Source of the DNA: Phytophthora sp. 'mugwort'
Taxonomy: Eukaryota > Oomycota > Peronosporomycetes > Peronosporales > Peronosporaceae
NCBI GenBank assembly: GCA_033558025.1
Contig: JAUCEF010000012.1
Location: 744,001 to 808,000, forward strand
Direction: 5' to 3'
DNA length: 64,000 nt
The notes under the pieces are model-generated. The model did no database searches. It had not been told where the DNA came from and saw only the letters and a program-made list of their open reading frames with translations. Numbering within the stretch: position 1 is the first letter of the stretch; every line of letters begins with the position of its first letter. Below, piece after piece: positions 1 through 9,403 of the stretch. A program made the position numbers and the translations under genes.

Positions 1-810
1 TAACCCTCGCTGAAGGCGATGCATGCCCTTTTGGTCGGACGCGATCTTGGCCGCGAGGCCCTCGACAGACTCCTTGCACATTCTTGTGTATTGTTTGAAC
101 GTGTCGTGATCGCACCTCCGATTGTATTGTGAGTGAATCGACACCAGCACGCGGGGATTGTGCGCTGAATTCCTCTGGATTTGTAGCCGAGGCTTGAAGC
201 AACTTGACCAGAATCGTCGCTGAGATGCGGTCTGCTTGCATATCATGTTGATTAACACACCTATCGTAATGTCTAGAGGGGGTTTACGCCGAGCCTTGAG
301 CAGACAAATGATACCAAAGCCTGGACACAGGAAGTGATGTCCTGAGCGATTCAGCATTCTCAGCGTTGGCATACCGTGCGGGTTTGTCTCGGACCACTTT
401 AGTCGGATATGCACGGACACGGCTTCGTAAGAATTACTGGCGGCTATGCCGAAGCTGATGGGTACCACGACGTCCGCTGTCTTGAACGCAAACCATGCGA
501 CTTTCTTTTTTTCGGAAGTGATTACTTAGCGCCGGAGAAGGAAGAATGACAGACACAACAACCCCCAGAATGCTTGGTCTGACGGCACCGTCATGTTGAG
601 AGCCCTGTAGCAGGGTTTGAGCAGCCGTATTGACACGGGAGACTTGGAGCCGATGGGGTCATCGAGACAGAAGACACCTTTTAAGACCATGCGGATTTGT
701 GGAATTTTTGATGAGAAAATCGAGTATGGCAGCCTTAAGGAAGTACAAGATCCCATGGAGCGTAGCTCCGATGGTGGCGCCCCGGATTAGACGGCCCGAA
801 TCGTACCCGT
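1..810 (-). pseudogene. DIRS/Ngaro tyrosine recombinase remnant
   Basis: On the minus strand, positions 756-526 encode a segment (QIRMVLKGVFCLDD..., then SPVSIRLL) that lines up with VRMLLKGIYRLDTPP... and LVSIRLLET of the better preserved recombinase at 39252-40073. Further along, near 130-20, another frame reads DTFKQYTRMCKESVEGL, which matches the region holding the catalytic tyrosine in that protein. The pieces lie in different frames with stops between them, so the gene is dead. Tyrosine recombinases of this type replace the DDE integrase in DIRS-like retrotransposons. The element runs off the left edge, so its 3' end is not visible. The family is inferred from the internal comparison. 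Confidence 0.55.
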
Positions 811-1753
811 GCTGGAACCAGTGAATAATGAGATCGGTGACATACTGCGGCTTGGTTTCCGAAGAGTAGCCGAGTAGGGCAGGTTGAGCTCCAAGGCGTG
901 AAACCCAGATTGTACTACGCCCTCAGCGATCCGCTAGTACTTGGTGTATGCAGGTTTTCCCGAGTCCGGGTGGGCAGCCTACACGCCAGGATTTTCGGCA
1001 ATGGGACAGGGTCACGCTGCGATGCGAATGTCTGGCCCATGGGCCTAATCGAACTAGTCGACGGAATGGCTGCATGGCACTCACCGCCATGTGTGACGAC
1101 CACGATGCGGGTGTGATCTCTGCGAGGTATCGTGCTTGAAGTCTGGTCAAGCCCTTAGTCTCAAGGAGGGCCGACATTGCCACGCGAGCTAACCGTTCTC
1201 TTAGAAGAACGGGCGAAGCAACACGAGCCCACGCACGAGACAGTGGAACGGTTCGCATAATCGTATGCCGCGGGCGGAGATCAGGGTGAATGGTCCAAGT
1301 GGAAGGTCTAAGTTCGGCGTCCTACCTATGACTGATCTAGGAACTGTTGTTCGCGCAGTATAGCTCTCAGTCGTAACTATTCCTTGAAGAACAGAAAGAC
1401 CTTAAACCAACTAAGAAATTGCATAATTCGTCTAAGCGTTCTTTCTAACCTCTAACTTTAAGATATCCCAAAACAAGACCGTACACGTAACATCCCGCAG
1501 ATAGCCGACGGTCAAGTGGAGGCTCGCGTCGTGAGCGGTTCGACCCACGAACGGTTATCTTAGACGTTCAACCTCTATTCTCGACGGTGAGACAGCTTAC
1601 TGCTTGAAGGAACGGATCAACGTGAAAGATGTACAAACGTGCTGGACCTTCGCGCATCGAGGCCAACCGGAAGTGTTCCAATGATCGGTATTCTCTACAA
1701 TTTCGCCCAGTGAAGCGTTCGCCCTCGAGAGAAAGCCGAAAATTGGGAAGGTG
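811..1753. other. No convincing gene
   Basis: Short overlapping open frames occur on both strands but none shows a recognisable motif or a consistent partner elsewhere in the window. It may hold decayed upstream parts (reverse transcriptase or RNase H) of the recombinase element to the left, but I could not align it to the copy at 39-43 kb. Confidence 0.3.
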
Positions 1754-3720
1754 ATGTCTACAGATGCCCTAGAAGCGGGGGCTGAAGCTGAATACAACGA
1801 CGACATCAGTGAAGCGATTGGCACAGAAGAAGTGAGACCTGCTGCTCAAGAACAAGAGAACTTTTCTATTTCGCGTTAAGCGTCCCAGAGCAAAAGCCTC
1901 GAGGGCCCCGGTACGGCTACTGGAAGCTCCGACAGCTCCTTTAATGAACACAGCGCGCCCCAGCTTGTCGACAACGGCTGGGTTGGACACGGAAAGGTCG
2001 GTCGTACAAAGGGCAGTGACGGGTACGCATGGCAACGGTGGATGTGGGGTAGGACCGAGGTTTCCCCTCTTAGCAAATGCTCCGAGCTGCACTCAAGGAT
2101 GACGGTGCAGAGTGCGGCGCAGAGAAGGACTACTCGACTGCCGGAGCCTTGGTGAGCTCCGACCTCCCACGTACCTCCGCCGAACATTGCAGCGGGAACA
2201 CACTCGGGGAACGGTACAACGGGTGGAACGGGGGTTCCCTAGCGGTGGATGCACGTGACCCTACAGCAACATAACGTACTACAGAGTGACGACGCCGCAA
2301 CAGTCTCTCCTGTTTGGTACGGACCGAACCCTCCGACTCTGCCAGTAGGCGTACCAGCTGTTTCGGGACATCCGAAGCAAGTGCAGACAGCTATACCTTC
2401 GTACGGGGGCACACTATGCGGGCACGCCCGGATCGTCAGGATTTGGGTTCACCAGTCCGTACTTCCAACCGCATGGAGGGATGACATCTTTGACTCCGGT
2501 ATGGGACACCGGAACAGGCACTTAGCAGTACCCTACTTCGGGGGTGTTCACCTCACCTGGCGCTACTGCGGCTACGGAGAGTGGAGGCTCTGGTGTCAAT
2601 TTTTCCGCCCAACGCCTAACGTTTGGAGGAATGTCTTCGCGACTTGAGAACGCTGTCCGCATGTTTCAGTCGTTTTATTCAGAATGGGGCCAGCGTGGAG
2701 AAGGCTAGGACGTTCTGGAACCTTTCGAGAGGGCCACGTTTGGGCTTGACGAGGCCTTGCGTCTGAGTGCGTTTCGTGAGTGCTTGAAGGGCTTGCTTGA
2801 AGGGCAAGTCAGGTGAGGAGTGGTGAATGTATCCGCCAATCAACGACTTTGAGACTCTGCGGACTCGGTTCCATATCCAGTTCGTATGCTAGACGCCCCT
2901 GCAGATGATAGAACGCTTGAAGCGTTCCAGGGGGATGTCGGCCGAAGCGTGGGGTGACATAGTGTCCAGCCTCTGCGATGTCGCCCTGTGTTACGATCAT
3001 CAGATGCGCTACCAGTATTTCCCGGCAGGACTGAGAAACAAGGAGTGGAAGGCAACTCTCTATACGACAATGGCGAACCCTATCCCTCCGGCGATGGCCG
3101 TGCTGTTATATAAGAGCATGCATCTCTTAGTAGAAGATGGTGCAGACTTCGCCGAGGAACCAGCGAAGAAGTCCAGCTCGGAGAGCGCTTTAATGGCGCA
3201 GATGACGGCGATGATGCTGCAGACGCCTAACCTGCTGATGGAGCAACAGCAACGACTATCTCGCCTCGCTCGCCGGAGCCCGAAGCGTTCGCCGCCGCGG
3301 CGGACGAAACGTTTGAAGACCAAGAGTTGGCTCGGAACACTGCTAGCGTGAGTGTGAACGCCCCCGGGAGGAATACACCAATGACCCGCCCTGTACACAC
3401 AGGAAGGTCAGAAATTGTGTGGATGTTGCTGCGTCCTGGGATACAGTCATAGCTCGTGTCACCGCCTAAGCGCAACGTGCGGAAATTGCTACACTCGCGG
3501 TCACATTGCGGTGGAATGTTCGCTCCGCGCTCTCAACAACCGATTGGGAACGGCAGAGGGATGACAAATAGGAACGGAAGAAAGAATCGGGGCCAACGAG
3601 CGTGCTTCTTATGTGGGGGAAACCCCACATGACAGTGCAATGCCCAGCTCGGGCTGCTATTAATCGACTTGTCTTGCAAGGAGTTACGGCGACAGCTACT
3701 GCTCAGACCTACGACCATGC
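1754..3720 (+). pseudogene. LTR-retrotransposon gag remnant, two zinc knuckles
   Basis: An ATG at 1754 opens an acidic N-terminus, followed by a Gly/Pro/Thr-rich stretch (about 2200-2640). A gag-like core follows: RLENAVRMFQSFYSEWG, FRECLKGLL, then MSAEAWGDIVSSLCD and MRYQYFPAGLRNKEWKA (2905-3351). At about 3470-3540 one frame gives a C-x2-C-x4-H-x4-C knuckle (CGNCYTRGHIAVEC). At 3600-3655 a second reads CFLCGG...HMTVQC across a small frameshift. Several frameshifts and stops separate these parts. Gag binds RNA and builds the particle in LTR retrotransposons. No matching pol or LTRs were found nearby. The fold resembles Gypsy-type retrotrans_gag; the class is inferred. Confidence 0.6.
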
Positions 3721-4357
3721 ATAAACGGGAAAAGACAGGGTGTCATTATTAATGTCACCTGAATTATGCGCGCAGTCCTAATAACCCTGGCGGCCCGCAG
3801 GGCTCGCTGGTGACAGAACCCGAAGTCCGCTACGGCTGCTCCTTCGCTTGGTCGGTTGAACTGTGGTTTGTCCTGGATTTTCACCCGCGTGCTTCGCCCA
3901 CGGACTGCAAATCGCAGGCATACTCACTTCGCTCACGTGGGTGGCCTTGTGTCCCCAGGTCCCGACCAATCAGTGTGCTTGGATATCGCATAGTGCCTGC
4001 TCTGATTATACTTGATACCGATAAGCGGTCGGATGATTTACGTTGGTGGTGAATTGGTCACACCTAAGTACGGTGGGACAGTGATGATATTCATCCATAC
4101 GCCGCCCTGAAGTGTAAATCATGTACAGCCCTCATTTTCTGATCGACTGGTTAACATTATCGGATCATGTAGGATACAACCGCTCAAAGGCCAACCCAGT
4201 AGCACTAGATTAATTCAAGGACAAGTAACTGCCGGCGGCCTTAAGACGATTTAGGTACGATGAAACGGAACTAGACTAACCTTTCAACAAAGAGACAAAT
4301 TAACGATCCTGAGTTCGCACAGTCGAACTTACTATGTAGTAGTAAGTAGTAAGTGAT
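3721..4357. other. Non-coding, nothing recognised
   Basis: No supported gene. A short GTAGTAGTAAGTAGTAAGT microsatellite-like run ends next to the TA that flanks the Tc1/mariner element. Confidence 0.4.
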
Positions 4358-4359
4358 TA

Positions 4360-4610
4360 CACCCCGGACAGAATATTACGGCCACTGAGTTTTTTTGCTA
4401 TAACATTTCTGCTACTGAGAGTTGGAGCTTGCTGTTTAGATATGTTGTATATACACTCCAGAGAAGCATAGTTACGACGAGAAGTTTGCGAATTTCGCGC
4501 TGCGAGGGGAAGCTCACATACAAAAAACCGTATAGTGGACCCGGACACAATTTACGGCCGGTCTTATGCATCATACAAATTCAAGTCAAACGTCACGAAA
4601 TGGTAGAATC
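4360..4610 (+). repeat. Left terminal inverted repeat, Tc1/mariner
   Basis: Pairs with 5633-5882. The inner end is ...GTCACGAAATGGTAGAATC; the outer end is CACCCCGGACAG. Confidence 0.88.
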
Positions 4611-4695
4611 ATTATTTAAAGCCACCCGTTGGCAGGCAGGCTGTAGGCGCTCTCTGAACGGCCTACTTGTGCTCTTGCTGCCATTCAACAACTGG

Positions 4696-5624
4696 ATGAA
4701 CCGAGTACCATCGCTGACCGAGGCGGAGCGCGGGCGTATCCAAGGGCTGAGCGAGGGCGGCTTCCACATCCGAGCTATCGCCATGATGACCAAGCTCTCA
4801 AGGGATGTATACAGCGAGCACTGAAGACAGGCTCGACCCGGCGCCGCGCTGCAGGCATGAAGCTTCCACTCTAGACGGGAGACTCGCCGCATCGTTCGCA
4901 AGGCAGCTACTTGCGACTTCAGCTCCACGCGCGCGTGAAGGAGGAGCTTTCGTGCACTTGCACAGCTCGAACGATTCGACTGCTTCTGGCTGGCGTCGAC
5001 TGGCTGGATTACGCCAAGATGGACAACACCTTCACCAAGCAGTATAAGTTGGCTCGACTGTGGGGGTATTGGCTAAGCACATGATTGTCCAGCCGGACAT
5101 GTGGTCCCAGATCGTCTTCTCCGATGAGAAGAAGTTCAACCTCGATGATTCAGATAGTCTGCGTCATTACTGGCGTGACATACGACGACCTAGAAGACAG
5201 ACTGTGCGCCGACAGAATGGCCGTGGATCGGTAATGGTTTGGGGAAGCTTCAGCGCAGCTGGAAAGTCGAAGCTCGCAGTGCTCCAAGTGCGGCAGGCGC
5301 CGGAGTACATGCTCCCATTTGCGCATCTCCATCATGGCGTGGACTACATCTACCAGCAGGACAGCGCCTCCATCCACCGCTCCAAGTTCACGACTAAGTT
5401 CTTCGCGGACGAAGGCATCCGCGTTCTCGATTGGCCTGCTCGCCGAACTTGAACCCGATCGAGTACCACAATGGAAAGCAGTACGACAGCGTCGCGGATT
5501 TGACAGCAGCCATTCTAGCGGCGTGGGAAGCTCTTGACCTCGCTCACTTGCGCAGCTCGTGGCCTCGATGCCAGGACGCTGCATCGAAGTCATCTCCAAG
5601 CAGGGTAATTCCACGCACTACTAA
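4696..5624 (+). pseudogene. Tc1/mariner transposase, broken
   Basis: The ATG at 4696 begins the helix-turn-helix region (LTEAERGRIQGLSEGGFHIR). The catalytic domain appears in pieces: FSDEKKFNLDD supplies the first Asp, then YWRDIRRPRRQ, MVWGSFSAAGK, YQQDSASIH with the second Asp, DWPARR followed in another frame by SPNLNPIEY at the third catalytic site, and a C-terminus ending MPGRCIEVISKQGNSTHY before TAA at 5622-5624. At least three frameshifts or deletions separate these blocks, including loss of most of the region after the first helix-turn-helix. The same C-terminal pattern (MPARCFEVARKNGDTTHS) occurs in the copy at 50836-51841, which supports the end chosen here. Confidence 0.85.
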
Positions 5625-5632
5625 CAGGTAAC

Positions 5633-5882
5633 GATTCTATCATTTCGTGACGTTTGACTTGAATTTGTATGCATAAGACCGGCCGTAAATTGTGTCCGGG
5701 TCCACTATACGGTTTTTTGTATGTGAGCTTTCCCTCGCAACGCGAACTTCGCAAACTTCTCATCGTAACTATGCGTCTCTGGAGTGTCTACACCACATAT
5801 CTAAACAGCAAGCTCCAACTCTCAGTAGCAGAAAAGTTATAGCAAAAAAAACTTAGTGGCCGCAATATTCTGTCCGGGAGTG
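5633..5882 (-). repeat. Right terminal inverted repeat, Tc1/mariner
   Basis: Inverse of 4360-4610 with scattered mismatches; outer end CACTCCCGGACAG on the minus strand, next to TA at 5883-5884. Confidence 0.88.
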
Positions 5883-6136
5883 TAGGTGACTAGTGATTAC
5901 AGTCTGACTACTATACTCAGTCCAAGTCAAGCTGGAGGCTGCAAAAGTAACCGTTCCGGCTGTCATTTGGTGATGAGGTAGCTGATTGGACATAATAGTT
6001 TAGGGAATAGTATTGTGTGACAATAGGGAAAATACATATGTGACACATCTGTATCAAACAGTAAGTTAGTTACTGAATTGATTGCAATAACTACTGCACA
6101 CGGTGCAGTAGTATCTCGTACATGGGGTTGAAAGTT

Positions 6137-6495
6137 CTAGCCGCTGTGAGGGTCCTGGTTCAGGATCAGTGATGTGGGTTTCAGGATCACGGAAAGTGTC
6201 ATCTGGGGCTTAAGAGGGTCCACGAGGAAAGAGACGTCGAGCTTGAACACAGCCGACTCCGGTGACTTGACTGGACCACTTCTTATCGACCTTCCTGTAT
6301 GATCTTCCATCAAGCTCTTCGAGTGAGCTTTCCAATCCCCGCGTAGTGCATTCTTGTGCAGTTGAAGACGCGACAGCGCCACCCACGAGGCACAACTCGC
6401 CAGTTTGCTACAGCCGTCGAAGCTTCAGCGATCCGTGCGCGTCGCACAATGCTCTGCTTTGAGCTAGCTGTGTGCAGTTCGTCATCAGCCACCTA
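6137..6495 (-). pseudogene. Cys/His-repeat (WRKY19-like) protein, broken
   Basis: The minus strand holds fragments of the same Cys/His repeat that is intact at 35964-36512. One frame reads LAQSRALCDAHG (compare LAQSRGLCVAHG there), another reads CSKLASCASW, and a third reads GWRCRVFNCTRMHYAG. The downstream frame continues KSLMEDHTGRSIRSGPVKSP to a stop at 6137. At least two frame changes and an internal TAG are needed to join them, so no intact product is possible. Proteins of this type are often labelled WRKY transcription factor 19-like in oomycete annotations, on the basis of the repeat and not of a WRKY domain. The call rests on the match to the intact gene in this window. Confidence 0.5.
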
Positions 6496-7154
6496 GAATG
6501 TTACACGTTGGCAGCGGATTAACTTAACGTACGAGTCAGAGCGTAAATGATGACCCAGTTTAATGTGAACTGGCACCACGTTAGAAGAGGGAGAGCTCTC
6601 ACGCAAGTGTTGGCGCCGCAATGACAAAACCTAGAGGGCAACTTGAAGAACGGTACCAAATCCACCATTTCATTTGATATGAATTCAGTCTAAAGAACCA
6701 TCGCAATGATGCTCTAGCGGGCCACTTGAAATGAATTTATTCAGCACCCTTTGTGTGAGGGTGTTGCTGCCTACTGAGTCCGAGTCTGCCGTAGGCATCA
6801 TCTGCTTTTCTGTCGCCTCTCACGCTCTAACGATGTCACCGACTCGAGTCTAGGTTGCTATCCACCCCGAACACGTCGACACTTGGCGCGCAAAAATCAG
6901 CATTGCTTAATTGGCGGAGTGAAGCTCGTCCAGGTAGAACTGGATAGTGTTGCAGTGACTGCGATGACACCAAAGCGCATGAAACATGACGATCAGTTTA
7001 ACGGATAATACACGCATAATAAGAAGAGTTTTGTTTGCGGTTTCATTATGCATTCTATAACTGAGCACCTCCGACACGCTATTACCGGTAGTCGTTTGCC
7101 TCGGGAGGCGGATACCGGTAGTCCGGAACGACTGACACATGAACTGTCGATGAT
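6496..7154. other. Intergenic, nothing recognised
   Basis: Downstream (3') side of the effector gene at 7155-7517. Small open frames on the minus strand show no motifs. Confidence 0.4.
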
Positions 7155-7517
7155 CTATGCGGATTGCTCCTTGACGTAGGAAGCATAACCCCTTGCGAGT
7201 TTCTTGTAAGTCCGGTTCAGCTCTCTGTTCTCAGTCTGGTCTAAGTCGCCGGAAACCTGCTCCACATTGTATCCCTTCTTGTACCAGTACTGATACAGCC
7301 TTTTCGCTTTCGTCGGGTTGGTCAATGCCTTGTGAAGTTTGTGCTCCATGAAGTTGTTGTTCCCCTGCTTTTTCGTCGAGCTGTTGTCTTCGTCCGCAAG
7401 CAGAGATCGTATAAATTCGTGGTCAACAGGAGCAGTGTCGGAGGAGTGGGCGGAGGCCACGCTGCCGCATGCAGCAAGCGTGACCATAGCAGCTAGGAGG
7501 AGGTAGCGCAGATTCAT
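7155..7517 (-). CDS. RxLR-like secreted effector with WY-type C-terminus
   Basis: A 120-aa protein read from the ATG at 7517. An upstream in-frame TTG would precede the signal peptide and is rejected. Residues 1-23 form a signal peptide (MNLRYLLLAAMVTLAACGSV, ending near ASA). RSLL at 37-40, followed directly by ADED at 41-44, sits where RxLR-dEER effectors carry their motifs; the fourth position is Leu instead of Arg, so the motif is degenerate. The C-terminus (residues 60-118) has the WY/LWY pattern: LHKAL, NP, RLYQYWYKKGY with Trp78, then LARGYASYVK with Tyr111. This region resembles the C-terminus of the gene at 47049-47516 (about 27 of 57 aligned residues identical). Such proteins are secreted and act inside host plant cells; no target can be inferred. 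It is complete, intronless and unbroken. The surroundings are repeats, with no operon-like neighbours. Confidence 0.75.
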   Translation of the reverse strand: MNLRYLLLAAMVTLAACGSVASAHSSDTAPVDHEFIRSLLADEDNSSTKKQGNNNFMEHKLHKALTNPTKAKRLYQYWYKKGYNVEQVSGDLDQTENRELNRTYKKLARGYASYVKEQSA

Positions 7518-7566
7518 GGTAGAATTCTCTGTAGGGGAACAAGGAGCTGTGTAAAGTCTGCAATTG

Positions 7567-7580
7567 GTTGGCAAATTGAG
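7567..7580 (-). promoter_or_regulatory. Possible INR+FPR transcription start motif
   Basis: On the minus strand CTCAATTTGCCAAC lies about 50 nt before the effector ATG. It resembles the oomycete initiator (YCANTYY) joined to the flanking promoter region (WTTTNC). Position and sequence fit; the start site itself is inferred. Confidence 0.35.
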
Positions 7581-9403
7581 ATGTGAGCTCTGTCATGCCG
7601 GCTTGTCGTACACAATCAAAGCCGAACGTCGTCCGGTCCACGTAATTTCCAGCAAATCTCGAGCACGATGTTCTCGGCTTTGTTGCCAATTTACATACAG
7701 TTTTGAATATAATGAATTTACCATAAATAAACGCAAATTCAACTAGCAACAAAAGGACGACACAGCTCATCGAGAATTCTCGAAGCTGTCGGCAACCACA
7801 ATGTGTACACCGTACACTCTACAGTACGGTGCTACATGTAGCTTATCGAACGGGAAAGACAAAAGCACGATCCAAATGACAACTCCCGACAAGTGTGATA
7901 AAAGGCGTACCAGTGTATTGGATAGATTTGATAGACAGAACCCGTCCTTTGGTATCAACAAGTGTCAAAATGTCGGTCTCTTCTTACAGGCACGCCCTGT
8001 TAATAACATGCAAATGTAAAATATAGAGGACGGATGGCATGGCTTCAAGAATACACCCATACAACGCGCTTCGTTCGTCGGTCCCAAGAACCCCCGGCGA
8101 CTCGCTACACTCGCTGGTGGCAGAATCCTAATCCTGATGCAGCTCGCAAGCTTCCCTCCGCCTGGTAGAACGACAATGTTGGGTCGTGGGTTTAACAGAG
8201 TGTGCTCCGCATATGGATATTAATCGTACGCATTGGGCAGCCATACCATATTTTCACCCCATCCTTGAAAAACATGGGTTGTAGATTTCCCGATAACACA
8301 TTTAATGTCTAATGCAACTAAAACGAGATCAAATCAGTGCAACGTGCATTTGAATGGCCCTCAAGACAACCAAATAAAATGGTGCGCGTGAATCCGTCAA
8401 TCGGTCTGCTTCGAGGGGCCTGCGGGCTCAATTTCGGGCTAAGCTTACCCGTGGTCGTAAGCAAAATTAAGCCAGATGTTGGTACTTAACGCACCAAAGT
8501 GACAAACGCACTTCTGACCCCGCTTTTTATCATTTTCCATTGATGTCGCTTACAAAGGTACGGTGCGGCTGGGCCTAGCTATTTTCTTCACGACAGCAGG
8601 ATGTGATTGAAGATGAAGGCGCTAGCGAAATGCAGCAGTGTATCCTATCGAGGCTCGATCTACTAAATCATTTCAATTTAAGGTGATTTCTTCACTGCGG
8701 TAACGAGCGCGAAGCGCAGTTAATTCACGGAAGACTTTTTTCGCTGGGTATTTACTCTGTGTCAACGCTCGTATAGCATCTTTGTTTTTCCTCGAGGGGT
8801 GCCAAGTATATTTTCCGTCGTTGGCCATCTCGCTTTTCTGGATCATATGCGCAGTCGGCATCACTAATAGATGTGACACTGGTATGCAAAAAGCGTCTTC
8901 TTTGGGTCTCTCTGCCTGGACAATTATAGTCGATCTCGGTCACTTGCGACAAGGCGACCCCGTGGTCTTTTGGGCGCGATCACGTGTAAGAAAAAATTAA
9001 ATATGTCCGGCTTATCACTGGTTAAGATGTCTGGAAGTGGAAATCCTGTCTTCTACTATGACTAAATCGTTCTCATCCTTGCTTTCTCGTTAATACTTCG
9101 GGTTTCACGGGGAAGAGGGGGGGGGGGGCATTCCATTTAGGACACGTGGGTCGGTTGACCAAGTCCGAGGTTAGATTGATGCGCACTCTTGACCGGATGG
9201 CTAAGCTCCTCACGCATTCGGATGATTTCGCTGGCAGGGAACATTGGATGCATGGCCAGGTAGCCAGCTACAGTCCTGACGTGCCATCTCGACTGATTCC
9301 CTGACCTCTTCCACGTCCTCGACTTGCTGTAGTCTTCATGTCGACACTCGAGTTAAATGCGTAAATTTGCATGAAAAATGAATGAATTACTTTGGTACTT
9401 CTC
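7581..9403. other. Mostly non-coding; possible decayed ORF at 8673-8952
   Basis: No firm gene. On the minus strand at 8673-8952 two overlapping frames encode basic segments (KYTWHPSRKNKDAIRALTQ, then YPAKKVFRELTALRARY). They vaguely recall the end of zinc-binding N-termini of MULE transposases, but I cannot confirm this. A G-run lies near 9118-9129. TACATGTA occurs at 7833. Confidence 0.25.

Larger units (their letters stand above)
4360..5882 (+). mobile_element. Tc1/mariner transposon with long inverted repeats
   Basis: The element begins CACCCCGGACAG and ends with the inverse of CACTCCCGGACAG. TA dinucleotides at 4358-4359 and 5883-5884 flank it, as expected for Tc1/mariner insertion. The terminal inverted repeats are about 250 bp (4360-4610 and 5633-5882) with scattered mismatches and one or two small gaps. 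A broken transposase lies between them. Total length is 1523 bp. The divergence between arms and the broken gene indicate an old, non-autonomous copy. Confidence 0.9.

Noticed and set aside
3781..8160. Similar phrase CTCGCTGGTG(A/G)CAGAA at 3803 and 8112
   Set aside because: Similarity does not extend beyond about 25 bases; not enough for a repeat call.
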